A stretch of DNA of 64,000 bases, from assembly GCF_905475465.1 (NCBI RefSeq), contig NC_062255.1:2914001-2978000 (forward strand), written 5' to 3'. Below, piece after piece: positions 23,692 to 37,900 of the stretch. The position numbers and the translations under genes were made by a program. Positions within the stretch are counted from its first letter, which is position 1. The number at the start of each line of letters is the position of its first letter. The stretch comes from Pieris napi. Lineage: Eukaryota; Arthropoda; Insecta; Lepidoptera; Pieridae. A model generated the notes under the pieces. That model saw only the letters and a program-made list of their open reading frames with translations, searched no databases and had not been told where the DNA came from.

Positions 23692-24142
23692 GGGGCCATC
23701 CATAAAGTACGTCACACGTTAATAGAGAGGGAGGGTATCACCGAAGTGTGACATCGTGTGACAAGGGGCATGGGGGGGGGGTCAATACTTTTGTGACGTC
23801 ACATGTTAAAAATTTAAATACTAAAAGGCAAAGTTTGGATGTTAATTAAAAATTTTAAAAATTTACGAACTTGATCTATATTTATTAATAATTTAGCATT
23901 CTCGCTATGCGATAATCTCTTATGCAACGTCTTTTAACTTCTAGAGCGACGTTGTAATGCAAGTGAGACACTCAAATTCACTCAAATTTTGAATGGTAAG
24001 GATTTCAAGATAAATTTAAAAAATGTGTGACGTCACATCAGGAGGGGGGGGGGGGTTATAAAAATGTGACAACCTGTGACAAGGACGAGGGGAGGGGTTC
24101 AAAAGTCCTAAAATTCGTGTGACGTACTTTATGGATGGCCCC
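23692..24142. mobile_element. MITE with GGGGCCATCCATAAAGTACG ends
   Basis: The left end GGGGCCATCCATAAAGTACG is repeated inverted at the right end as CGTACTTTATGGATGGCCCC. Subterminal poly-G runs (about 23773 and 24040) lie on both sides. 451 bp, no coding capacity. Lies about 100 bp downstream of the POLRMT stop. Confidence 0.85.
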
Positions 24143-24240
24143 AAAGAGGGCGGGTAATCATCATTAATACAATGATTAATCTTCACCTGCGTAGAGCTAG
24201 AAGGTATCAACCAATAGAACTAAAAATTATTTATAGAAAC

Positions 24241-27200
24241 TTAACTGAAAAAGTACACAGATCTTAAAACACTATTAATGTCAAAGTCTCCTTTTTCTGG
24301 CACTTTTTGTAGTAAAGCATTTACGCGTTTCTTGTTTGAGATACCGACAGCGCCATTTTGTATTTCACTGAAAAAAATTGTTAAGATTCAGAAAATCGTT
24401 ATGTTCTTAAATTGCAATTTTTAATTACATATGTGTATTTTACATAATTTTGACTTATACAAGATCAAATGAAGATATTGGGTTCGATTCGTAGTGAAAT
24501 GATTATTGATAGGGAGCGTTCAAGTATTACGTAACGAATTGTGAAGGGGGGTGGGGTCCCTTTTGTAAAACGTTACGACGCGGGGCGGGGATTGAATTAC
24601 GCGTTAATATTATTTTTGACTTTACACCACATAATGGTAACTTTTAGGTATAAAGAGTCACTAGGTGGTCACGAAACGTTTTACTATACTTAGGTACAGT
24701 ACTGTACCAGAAAAACGTTACGACGCGTTACACGAGAGGGGGGGGGGTCAATTATGTTCAAAAATTGCGCGACGTAATACTTGAACGCTCCCATACACAG
24801 AAGTCTAATTTGGTTTAAACAAAAATATACATTATAAAACTTTAAATAATGAATCATTAAATAACTTACTTTTCTGAGTAACTGTATCTTTTGACCATGA
24901 AATCCGACAAATCATTGAGTATGGGCTGTGAGTGAAGTGCCACAAATTGTTCACGGCATATCTGAAATAAAATTAAAACGTTTAAAAACGTCTTTGTAGT
25001 CTGTGATAATACAGATACAGATTACTTTTCTGTTTTCTAATACAGATGTTGTTTTTTGTGTTTTACTTATAAATAAACACAAAAAAAAAAATTACTTAAA
25101 ACTGACATAAAGTTAAAAATATTGCCATTATATTAAAAAAACACACACAAAAAAAATTACTTAAAACTGACATAAAGTTAAAAGTATTGCCATAATATTA
25201 AAAAAAAAACAAAAATAATTTACAGGTATAGCATCCATTGTTTTATATTCAGAACGATTATTATTCGTAAAATATTTATTCACGCTTTTTTATTGGAGAG
25301 TATGGTGTATGTACTATATTATTTATTCATTGTGTGTTTGTGCATGTTAAAAAAATAATAATATTAGAAAATACACAATAGGCAAAACTATATACATACA
25401 ATAAAATAAGGATTCAAGAAAATTACACGGAAATATAACAGAAACTCTTTCAGTGTATATATTTTTCATGCTAAGAATTTCTAGAACTATCACTTGACAG
25501 CTTCTATCTAAGAACTCCGTAGCTTTGACAGCTACGTTTTTTACCTGTAAAATGTCAAATCACCAAATGTCACTGTCACTGTCAAAGCATTGCAAATATG
25601 CTTTTTAATCATGACCATATGGTTTAGAACTGCACTCTCAACTCCATTATCATACCTGGTTCATTTGGTCGACGGTATCAGGGTGAGTCCAAAAGCAGTC
25701 ATGCACCGAGACGAAGGTCACCCCCGCAGCCTCACAATGGAGCCCCGTCAGCATCATGTGGGACGAGTCCAGGGAATGGATAAAATTTGGCGGAAACGCG
25801 TTCCGTTGCTTCATTGTGCATGGACGTCTGAACACAAACGTATAATCAGAACTTTGCTTTAGTCAAATTAGTGCAATTAGACTAAGGCGGCCCGCCCATA
25901 CATCTACAATACGGGATATAGAACTAATTTGAGTGTACGACCAAACATGCTCCAAAAGATAAAACTTATATGGAAATTGTATTAGTTTTTACAACAAATT
26001 CCCAAGCGAAATTAGAGAATTATCATCAAATAAATTCAAAGCCCTCGTTAAACGAAAATTAATCAATAAAGCTTTTTATAAATTTGAGGAATTCCTAAAT
26101 GATCCTTGGGATTGATTTGCCCCAGTTCAAACAATTTGTATGACAATCAAAACAAAAATAGAATATGAGTATATAATAATGGGATAAAAGGTCCTTTTAA
26201 GCCAAAATCAATCAATCAAAATCATTTATTCATATAGGTAACACAATGTACACTTATGAACGTCAACAAAGAAATATACATTAAATGAAATATACAAAAA
26301 TAATTTTACATATACCTACAAAATCTCAAATCAAGGACGTAGAACGGAAATTAAGAACTGGCAATAAACTCTCCGCCACTCTTTTTAATCGCCATGTTTT
26401 TGTTTTACAAAATGTTTATAAGGAGCTGCAATTATTACACCATGTTCCACATGACATCTTAAGTCATTAATAATAAACAAAGATTTGTCCTCTATCAGGA
26501 GTAAGCATGGTGAAATAGGAGCACGCACTTACATTCTTGTGGGAACAACACGCAAATACATAGTCGAAACAACTAACATCACCGCATACACGAATTCAAG
26601 TACGACCAGTCACCACAAGTAGCACTCGTTCACGAGTATGACGCATGGTCAGCCATTGCCAGTCCCCCCCCCCCCCCCGACCCCCGTATATAGTATTTTG
26701 GCAAATAAATAAGAAATAGAGAGTTAAAAATACATACTGGTGCAAGTCGACAGGCGGCGCGCAAGGGGATGTGCTAGAATTAGCTCGACGGTAGTAGGGC
26801 TGCAGTACGGGAAGGCCTAAAGGCGTTCGCCATTCGACACTTTCCCCGCACACGCCCGATATTAACCTGAAAAATATCGTCATTTGTATTTTGTTTTTAT
26901 ATTTATTAAAAAAATATACAATATTTATTTAATAAATTAATTGCAATTTTTGTGACTTAATAGACTAAAAACAAAAAGTAGTCCAAAAATTTTTTTTAAA
27001 AATTTCATCTTAAAATATAGATTATAATTGAATATTTCCAGCTTAAAATATTGTATAAGTATTGTATTTATGCAAGTTATCTCATCAAAATGATCTATTT
27101 AAAATGAGTTTAACTATTTTTTTTGTGTTGTGCCTAGTGGCTTCAGCGTGCGACTCTAATACCTGAGGTCGTAGGATCGATCCCCGGCTGTGCACCAATG

Positions 27201-28900
27201 GACCTTCTATGTGCGCATTTAAGATTCGCTCGAACGGTGAAGCAAAACATCGTGAGGAAACCGGATTGCATTAGACCCAAAAATTCACCGGCGTGTGTCA
27301 GGTACTGGAGGCTGATCAACTACTTGACTATTAGATGACCAAATGATCATGAAACAGATACAGAAATCTGAGGCCCAGACCTAAAAAGGTTGTAGCACCA
27401 TTGATTTATTTTATTTTTTTATAACTATTTTTTCGCCAAATATTTTTAAAGAACTTTTTTAAAAAACTAAAAAAAAAAATTGGGCTTACTTGGCACAATC
27501 GGTGAACCAGTCCTGTATAAGTTTAGTTGAGGTGAACATCTCCCGAAGACTGTCGAAGGTCTTCGTCGTGAGATATTGGGAACAGGACCAAACGTGCTCC
27601 TTGGGGAAATCGTCTATATCTGTAAATGAAACGATTCAAAATCAATATTTTGACGCTTAAAGAGGTATATATTTGGTGGAAAAGTTTCTTAATTAAAAAA
27701 TATTGGTTGTTTGTAAAGTAGGTTTACGATCGAGATGTTTACGTGATAACGTCTTATTGGTGATATAAGTTTTTGGGAAGTAAGGAATTAATGAAGATAA
27801 CAATTTTTTCAAATTTTAAATTACATCTATCGTTTTATTCACACTTTTGATGATAAATTTCGGGTGTAAAATGACAAGTTTACTTATTCGACTATGATAT
27901 ACATTTTTCTTCATACATTCACGGAATGACTGGCAGCGCTCGAGATGAGACGGGAGATCGGTCCGTCTCTCTCTCGTTATACCTGCGATCGTGCTCGTGA
28001 GGTTTTGGTGTGACACAAGTTTCTGAACATGTCACCCGACTAAAACGATTTTAAAGACGTTATCACGTCAAAAGAGAATATTTTTTTTAAAGTAAATAAA
28101 CAATCAGAGTGAACAAACTGTGTGTAGTTTTACAAAACTACACTGTATTTAAGAATTTATTGGCTATTTGTTAAGGGACCGTTCGTGTATTACGTAAGCA
28201 CGGGAGGGGGATCTTTGATTTTGGTGATTACGTCAACAGTAATTATTTCATTTTTTACACATATTACCCACACGTTGTCTATGCTTGAAAACAAAATGCA
28301 TTTTCGAGGATTCCTACAAAAAATTAATACATTTATGTACTATTACTTTTGCTGACAAGACGAGGGGGAGAGATTGCAGTAAATCTGCTTACAAGTAATT
28401 ACTTTCATTATTAATAACGTATACATTGGTGTACGTAGATTAAACATTTTTTCGACGTCTTAGGGAACACAAAGATCTAGTCTAGTTTATAAACTTTGTT
28501 ATATAAATTGATACACAAGGAGTTGAATATCGTGTGTAGCAATTTGTGTATCTTTGCCTTCAGAATATAATAATATGACGATTAAAACTTGTATAATTTA
28601 TTCGGCGCGTAATCACCTGCAAAAATTGCTAAGAAAAAAATACTCATTTACATATTTATAACTCTTGTTTTCCTACCTTTAAGCTGCTTAGCGATCTGCA
28701 GCCGGGCACCGAACCTCGTAACTCCATAGACAGTGGTCATAACCGTCTGTTTGATCACCTTTCTTCTGACAAACCCGTCCAAGATGATCGCTGGCTGGAC
28801 ACCAGCTTCAGCATCACGGATTCGCATTGTTTCAATCTGCAAATAAATAATAGGTAGTCTTGTTTTCTCGCGCTCGCGGACAGAGTCTATCAAATATCAA

Positions 28901-28937
<37 letters not shown>

Positions 28938-31900
28938 AAAAATGGTCTTCGTTTGAGGCTCCTTCACGCCTAAACCACTGATCGTATCGACATGAAACTA
29001 CTGCCATTAGATTTTTCCTAGATGGTTTATGGCTATTTATTTTTTAAATTCCAAAGTTCCTTCATTTTTTATTGCTGTTTTACTTTTATGAAAATTTATC
29101 CCGCTAATAAAAATAAAAGCATTTCAATTGATTTTCCAAAGTTATCAATTTTCCTAGCGGGAAGTAAAAAAGAAGAATAATAAAAATATGAAAAAAAAAT
29201 GTGTGCGTGTACTAGGTGTACACACGTAAGAAGTGAAACTTCTTTATGACCTTATTTTTCGTAAAATGATCTACTATATGCGACTTTACAGAAATTGGTT
29301 AAATAAAGTTAAATTAGATAAAATTAACAAAAGGCTTTTATTATCATAGACATGAATACAAATACAATTATTTCATTTCAAACAACGATTTTGGACCTCT
29401 CACTTATTAAATTTCAATTGATTATATAAGGTTTAAAATCACTTATCTCGTAATACTTACCAATGCAGCGACTTCGCTATAAACATCTTGCGGTCGATCC
29501 AAAGGCGCAAGATTAACAGCCGAGGCCCCGGAAGAGTCTCCACCCAAAGCTGCGTAATGTTGCAGACCATTGCAGGATCCGTCTTGGTGTACGGGGAATC
29601 CGCACATGTACTCTACAAATATCATTCAAATAAATAAAAAAAGGGTGCGTATACATATGTACGCGCGTAAGAAGTTATACTTCTTTGGCATTATTAAAAA
29701 TAGTTTTTGATTGCATGCAAATAATAAATTACAATTCAATCAAAGACTGGAAAAGGAGTCATTTTAGTCAATAAAGTTCAGTTTACATTTGAAAAATTTT
29801 ATAAATAAATATTAATTATTATTCTCTTACATTAAGTGTAACATAAATTCTATTATTATTCGAATGTTGTTTTTAAATTATGTCCAATGCCGTAGCATCT
29901 TCCGTGGGCAACTTCATTCTGTTAATTTTGTGTCACGGTGCGCGCGCATAGTAAAATTTCAATCAATTTTTCATAACGTGCCTAAAGAAGTATAACTTCA
30001 ATAAAATTATCCCAAACCCAATAGATCATATTTTTTTAATAATGACTAAATCGGCTGTCTCATGGGCAGACTGCGGCTGGTGCCAAAAATGTTAGTTTCT
30101 TGGGACCTACCCGTACGCACGTTAGAAATTTTTTTTATAGAACGGGGGGCAAACGAGCAAGAGGCTCACCTGATGTTAAGTGATACCGCCGCCCATGGAC
30201 ACTCTCAATGCCAGAGGACTCGCGAGTGCGTTGCCGGACTTTTAAGAATTGGTACGCTCTTTTCTTGAAGGACCCTAAGTCGAATTGGTTTTTTTCATAA
30301 ATAGGCAAAATGTAGCGAATGGTGAAAGCATTTTTGAAAAAGGATGAGTAGTTTTTGGGTATATTTATTTCATACATACATCTTTTAATTCCAACTTAAA
30401 TAGCTATTATAATACCTTCGGGGTTGGGTGACCGTACGGCTTTGGCTATCTCCATACAACAGGCCAAGGTTTGCCAGGGCTCTTCAGAATTCTTCCACCA
30501 ACCAGCGCCATCTAACGGATTGTCTGCCGAGTCTAGGATCTGGTCAATTATGCTGTCTGCGTATTCTATCCTAAAATAACAAAAAGTCTACGTAGAAGTC
30601 AACGTACACAATTTAGTTTCTAAAATAAACTAGCAGACCCATGTCTTAGAGAGCGTTCAAGTATTACGTCACACAATTTTTGGAGATTATTGACCCCCTC
30701 CCCCCCCATGAACTCGCCGTAACGTTTTTCAGTACCCAAGTACAGTAAAACGTTTCGTGACCACCTAAAGACTCTTTAGTTACTATTATGTGGTGTAAGT
30801 AGAAAATAATATTAACAATAACGCGTAATTCAATCCTCGCCCCGCATCGTAACGTTTTACAAATGGACCCCCCCCCTCCCAAAATTCGTTACGTAATACT
30901 TGAACCTTAGATACAAACATTTCAAAGTTATTTGAATAAGATGTAGCGGGTCCAGCCTTTTTGATGAAAATTTGAATTAACTTATTACAATATTCGACCA
31001 ATGTGTCAATATGTGTTAACTATTACTTAATTTATTATCAAATCAGTAATAAAAATCACAAATCCACTTGAACAAACACAAAAAATTCAATCAAATCGAA
31101 TCTCAGTTTATTTATTAACACTTCGTTGCATATACATTAATATAGTACAATTGACATAATTAAATAAAAAGGAGAGCAACTGGCGGCCTTATCGCTTTCG
31201 AGTGATCTCTTCCAGGCAACCACTTTTAGGAAATTAATAACAAAAACACGCGTGTATATTTAAACACATTGGTATTAAGATATTTTATTTTGTTAATTGG
31301 GTGTCGCATCCCCTTTATCCTTAATTTCTTAGCTTTTAACAAAGTTCGATCATTTTACTTGAACTCATAATTGCTAACAAATTTAATCATAATTTTTGTA
31401 AACAAGTAATAAAAAACATTCTTCTATTTATATTTATATGGTTCTCCCACGGGTTAAAGCTTACCCAAGATTTATTCCATTTATTCCATTATTTCCTCCA
31501 TTATTTATTATTTTCATTACAACAAAATAATCAAAATATATTAATATCATACCTCTCTTCTACAGTACTCCTTTTTTTAGTCCCAGTTAGGTTGATAGCG
31601 TGTAGTTTAAGCCAATAGAGGCCACGTTTGCCCAGCGGCCTTTCGCGGGCGAGCATGAGAAGCGCACGTGCCGCGTCCGCACCCAGAGCGGACACGTGCG
31701 GGCCGACTGCGTATACGCGACCGCGGAAGTCCATGTTGTGTGGTAGCCAGAACATTCGTTCCCTATAAAATAGGATTTAATTATGATGATGATTGGAAGG
31801 AAAAGTCATAATCATGAAAATCGATTAATTTTGTTGAGATATGGGTATCTACGCATTTTTGATAGGGACACGAATACGTATCTAGGTAAATAGTAGATAA

Positions 31901-34900
31901 TATATAGTATAATATTAAATTTAAAAAAAAAACATCGGTATAGGTCACGCCTATTATTATATTTAGTATAAATTTGTACAATTACAATACTGTTTAATAA
32001 TTTATTATGTTTGCTTGCAATTATACAGATAAACTTTTTATTTGTAGAACAGGGGCCAAACGGGTAGGAAGCTCAACTGATGCTAATTAATACCGCCAGT
32101 GGACACTCTCAGTGCCAGAGGAATCGCGAGTGCGTTGCCGGCCCTTTAAGAATTGGTACGCTCTTTTCTTAACCCAAAATCCAATTAGTTCGGAAGTACT
32201 TAGTCTGTTTTTTGTAGAAATAATGATTACTGCTTATACGGAATTAGAAGTCTATCTATAGAGAAAATATGTTTCTGGAGAAAACTAAGAGTGGATATAA
32301 AAATCACCTGTAATGATTGGCCAAAGACAGCTTGTACAGCGAATCGCACCACAGCGAATGCATATCTGCGCGTGCGCGGTTCAAGGCAATTCGTCGTTTG
32401 TACGAAGCGCTGGCTTCCGAGCCGTTTGATGGCGCTTCTATTTCTGATAACTGTAGAGAGGAAGCCGGAGGTGGAATGTCTAGCTTTTTATCACCGCCCG
32501 ATCTAGAAAAAACATTTTTTTATTTAACATTAATGACGTCACGAAAGTCGATGGATCTTTTGGTTGGGAAACATTAGGTTTTCCATTAAACGTTAGGGTA
32601 GAGAAAGTCTGTATCAACATTTTGTTCAAAATTTTTACTGCTATATATATCTCATCCAAATATTTGTTGAACCATACCACCGGTTGCGCATTAATGTACT
32701 TTACTATGTGCACATATATCACTCATTAGACCCAAAAATTGCTAAGGAATGTCGGTTTCCGTTCCGGTACATTACAACAATTTTTATTACGAATTAGATA
32801 CGGAGGTCGCAGGTCATGCTCATTGTAGCACTACTATTTAATTATAATTAAAAAATGGGACAGATAACAGTATTTATATTAAAGATAGAAAGAAGAATTT
32901 ATTGAAGTGAAACTTCTTTATCGCGGTTGGAATGAAAGTTCTTTATCGACGTATGGGAGAAATTTTGTAGCAAAATAACGATAACAATGATAGTAATAAT
33001 TCTATTACAATTAATGAAATTCTGTAATAATCTTAGTAGTAATAAGGTAAAATGAAATAATTGTATTTGTATTCATGTCTATGATAATAAAAGCCTTTTG
33101 TTAAACTTTATTTAACCAATTTCGTTAAGTTGCATATAGTAGATCATTTTTCGAAAAATAAGGTCATAAAGAAGTTTCACTTCTTACGTGTGTACTAGTA
33201 CACGGACACATTTTTTACTCTAAATACTAATTCAAAGAGAACTTACCGAAACAGTTTCAGCTGCAAATCGAGTATGGGTTGGTTAATGACCCACGGAACT
33301 TCACCCAATTGGTTCAAACTATCAAGCACTGGGTACAAATCTGCTTGAGGGGCCTCTTTGAGTCGTTGCATTTGACTCATCACATAAATTGGCATTCTGT
33401 AATAATTAGTATCATTAAATCCATGTATTATACGCTAAAAAGTATTTATTTATCACTACTTAGCAAGAACAAAAGACAACATTAAAATCTGCAACAGGTG
33501 GCTTTATCACTTATAAGCAATCTCCAGGCAATCTGTGCTAAAAGATAGCTAATTGCACAGAGCTAACAAAAAAAATAGTCAATATCCATATTCCAACAAC
33601 ATAGTTACACAAAAGCGGAGAAGTATGGTTGATACGACTGCTAGAATACACTTTTTATAAATTCATACGTTTCATACGAATTAAAAGAAATTGAGAAATA
33701 ATCTTACTAATAGTCACTTCTGAGCAAAATCAATGATTAGAGGATGAGATTTGTCTAGTAAGAGTCCAGAAGCGAACTACACGCAAATACAAGTACGTTC
33801 GTTCTTGACGAATGCGTTCGTTAATGTTCATAGCGAAAACTCGACTTAGACTCCCTCGCCCTTAGATAATCATCAACTAATTATACAATGCAACTTTTTT
33901 TAGTTTGTCCCAACTGTGATAGTGACTAAATAAACATACTAAATTAAAAAAAAATTGTTATTTATTCAGTCTTTCAAGTCGGTTTGAAATTAGAATCTGA
34001 AAAGACTATTATTTTACTGAAAGTTGATCACCCACTTGCCTTAAAAATATCTCTCTATTACATTCCTCATGAAATAGTTATGAGAATTTTTCAAAACATT
34101 TTACCATATTTGTAAGCACGTATGAAAAACCCATGTAAAAACTCGAAACTATTATATAAGCTGTAGGAAGTGATATTCGACACTATTTACTTCAGCAAAC
34201 TGTGTGTAAATGCCAAAAATTTACGAGTTATTTAAAAAAACTGGTAAGAAGGTATATCGTGTTCCTACCTTACTAGCGGCGTGCCAGTCAACAAATAAGC
34301 AGCTGGCGTAGTGGCAGTGAGCCAAGGCGTGGGCGGAGACACGGTGGGTGCTAAAGACGTGCGCATGCGCAACGCCGGACGGGACGTGGCCGCACAAAGA
34401 CGTATGAGCACGGGGTGAGGTTTCAACTCCAGGCGGTAATAACGACCCCACGGACGGTGGACTTTATACACCGCTGGGAGTTTTTTACTGTAAAATCAAT
34501 TACAAAATTTTAATTTTTTTAAAAATGTTACAAATAAAGTTCGCATATCCTGCCACACATAATGGCGTGCAATTTTCCCTTAAAAGGTAGAATAGAAGTT
34601 ACAATTTCACTGTGAATCATATCCATTATAGTCAATTCTTATATTATTTGTATAAAACACTATTAAAATATATAAGTACGTTATCAAATAATCATTAATA
34701 GAATAATACATTTTTTCAAAAGTAGTACATTAAGTCGATTTTAAAAAACTCTAGTAGGAAGATCTTTTAATGTTTTATGGCAAATTATATAGACCTTGAT
34801 TGCAATACAAAACGTATTTTTCCTATACAATTCCAGATTAATTTTTGGCACAGCCAATTTCTCCCCACGTCTACTTCGGAAGATGTCTATTCCCGTTAAC

Positions 34901-37900
34901 TTGAAAATATTTATGTTCGTTATTTTTATTCGTTATATAGAAGATTCGTTATAGGGAGGGAAGAATTATTGTATGGGTTATTGAGTTAAACAAAATAAAT
35001 TTAACTCATTTTTACCTTATATAGACTATTTCGTTATAACGTCATACGTTATAAAGTGCTTACACTGTGTATATAATATGATATATATAATTTAATTGCC
35101 TAGATTATACAATAGCGACGATTTTTGCAGACTTGAGTGACGTTAACTAAACGTATATTTTAATATTTTGACTAATGAATCAATAATAGTTTTAAATATG
35201 TTTTATAATATTTGTTTAAGATGCTTACTTACACTTTGGTTTTGGGTTTGAAGAGATTCACATCAATCTTGATATCATTAATAATGATATTGTAAAGGAA
35301 TTTGCCAATATTCTGTCGGATTTCCTGTGACCATGGATTCTCTTCTATATCCTGAAAAAGATTCAAATAGCATCTCTATAAATGAAACGGTATTTGGAAA
35401 GCACCTCAGAATACTTCAAGACTAAGTATTATTATTAATTTTAAGGCCAGCTTAAACGCCTACGTAAAACCGTTCCACTAGGGATACTGATCTCAATAAT
35501 TAATCAGTTTTAGTTGCGCGCGACATCTACGTATATATATTATATATATATTATACAACAGGGGGCAAACGGGCAGGAGGCACATCTGATGTTAAGTGAT
35601 ACCATGGACACTCTCAATGCCAGAGGGCTTGCGAGTGCGGTGCCGGCCTTTAAATAAATATTAAGAAGTACTTTAACTTCAATACAAAAATGTACGGATA
35701 GATGTCGCTATTGAAAGTTTCAAAGTAGGACGTAGGAGGAGTTAGGACGCATCTCTGACCTAGCAGGTCACGTGATATAGGGAAATCGTGAAACTACTGT
35801 TGGATCTGACATTTTTATAAATTTTTATGTATTAATTTACTAAACTAACTTACGAATAACTTTATTTTAACTAGCAGACTCGGCCAAGAGCTGCTGTGGC
35901 TAAGGTTTTTATATAGTAGTAAACTATTCAAGGGAAAAGGTACGAGAACACCAGTCACCACCATTTTTGGTGGCCAGCTTTTTTGGTGGTAATGGTCATT
36001 AAATTGTAGCTTATGTGAAAAGTTGGTACTTTCAACACAGCGCCATCTGTTAGAATTGTGACTATCAAATAATAAACAAATAATTTGCAATAAAATAATA
36101 TTGCGTGTATAAATTAAGATGTAAGCTATCCTATCGTTTAAGTTAGATAAAACTGCACATGGTGTGCAAATTTGATTGAAATCGGTTTAGTAGATTAGGA
36201 GCCCATAGCGGACAAATATCGTGACGCGTAATTTATATATATTAACTTTTAAACTCACCAAACTAGCACCCACGCTGTTCTGATGCACTATGAGTTGCCA
36301 AGCCTGCCGCCCATTGTACGCTCGCCCCGTGTCATCCAGAGGGAATCTTTCCAAATACCACTTACAGTATTTCTCGTAGACTTTTTCGATTTTCTCAAGA
36401 ACACCATTCCTTTTATATTGATCTATTTGATATCTGAAATAATTAAAATAAAAGCAGTCAACCTTTGAGCTCCTTCAACAGTGTAGCTCAGTGGTCCAAA
36501 ATGTTAGGAGAACCTCTGTTCCAAATGTAATGTTGCGTGTCGAAACTAATTACTACACATCAGATACATTAAATTTATAAAAACTTTTTGCTCCTTTGAA
36601 AATTAAATGTTCGTGAGGTTTCGTCCGCGTTATTCGTCATAAATATGCGCGTGGACATGATAATTACTACGATATCTTCGTAAGATATTCATTGTAATTA
36701 TATTTACTATTCATTACATAATTATTAAAAAATATAATTCCCGCTGATATCTAATAAATGACAAAAAAACAAGAAATACTATGGGTAAAGTGCAAAAAGT
36801 GCGAAACTAAATTTAAAAAAAAAATTTATATATTGTAGACTTATACAATTACAAAACGAAAATAAAATTAAAAAAAACTAAAAGCTAATCTTAAGAATCA
36901 CATACCACGATGCTAGGTTATATATAATACATAACTCAAACTCAAAATATCTTAATTCATTTAGGTAACCAAGTATACTTATAAACGCCAACAGAAAAAT
37001 ATGTAAAATTGATTCTAAATTTACATTTACTACCAGTTCACAAGTCAAGCATGTAGAGCGGGCAAGAAGAACTGGCAAGAAACTCTCCACCACTCTTTTT
37101 AATAAGTTTTGAGTCATACAAATTGTTTGAACTGAGCGTTTTTCAGGCAGTTTTTGCCACGCACCATTAATATGTGGGACTAGCTGCCAACTGAAGTACT
37201 TCCGAACAAATACCAATTCTTAAAAGGCCGGCAACGCACTCGCGAGCCCTCTGGCATTGAGCCAGAGATTGTCCATGGGCGGCGGGATCACTTAAAATCA
37301 GGTGAGCCTCCTGCCCGTTTGCCCCGTTCTATTAAAAACAAAAACTCATGTGTGCAATTCACACGTGGTAGAAGTGAAACCATCAAAAACAAAGTTTTTA
37401 TAATGAATAATATGTAAATTATACTTTTTTCACTAACTAAATGTAGGACTATGTTAAATTTTAATTTATAAGTTTAATATCAATATCAATCTTTAATTTG
37501 ATAAAAACTAAAATAATTGAAGTTTGAAATTCGATGATTATTACTTATTTAATTTTTTGCACATCTATGTTGTTTTTTTCCAGAAAATGATCAAATACAC
37601 GCCAATTTAAAGTTTATACACTGCACAATTCTTCCCATCTCATTCTCTCCCACGCTAAATCCTACGAATTTATGCGTCTCTCTCTTTTTACTGTCGCTTT
37701 TTCCGTTGCATCCGGTGTGAAATCACAATGATTCTAAAGAAGTTTCACTTAAAAAAAAAAAGAACTGGAGCCAATCAATTCTAAGGATTAGGATAATTTA
37801 AATAATCGTCAAATTCATTAAAAGTTTTAATGGTAAATTTACGTTTAACGAGAGCTTTGAATGTATTCAATGATAATTCTCTAATTTCGCTTTTGTTGTA

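Larger units (their letters stand above)
20399..24240. other. Convergent spacer between KATNIP and POLRMT, filled with mobile elements
   Basis: Contains the KATNIP 3' UTR, two MITE blocks (20716-21161 and 23692-24142), a dead LINE reverse-transcriptase fragment (22256-22893) and AT-rich sequence. I see no functional gene. No canonical AATAAA for POLRMT is visible close to its stop at 24241. Confidence 0.6.

Noticed and set aside
27131..27200. tRNA gene
   Set aside because: The tRNA-like head runs into a SINE body that is repeated at least six times in the window.
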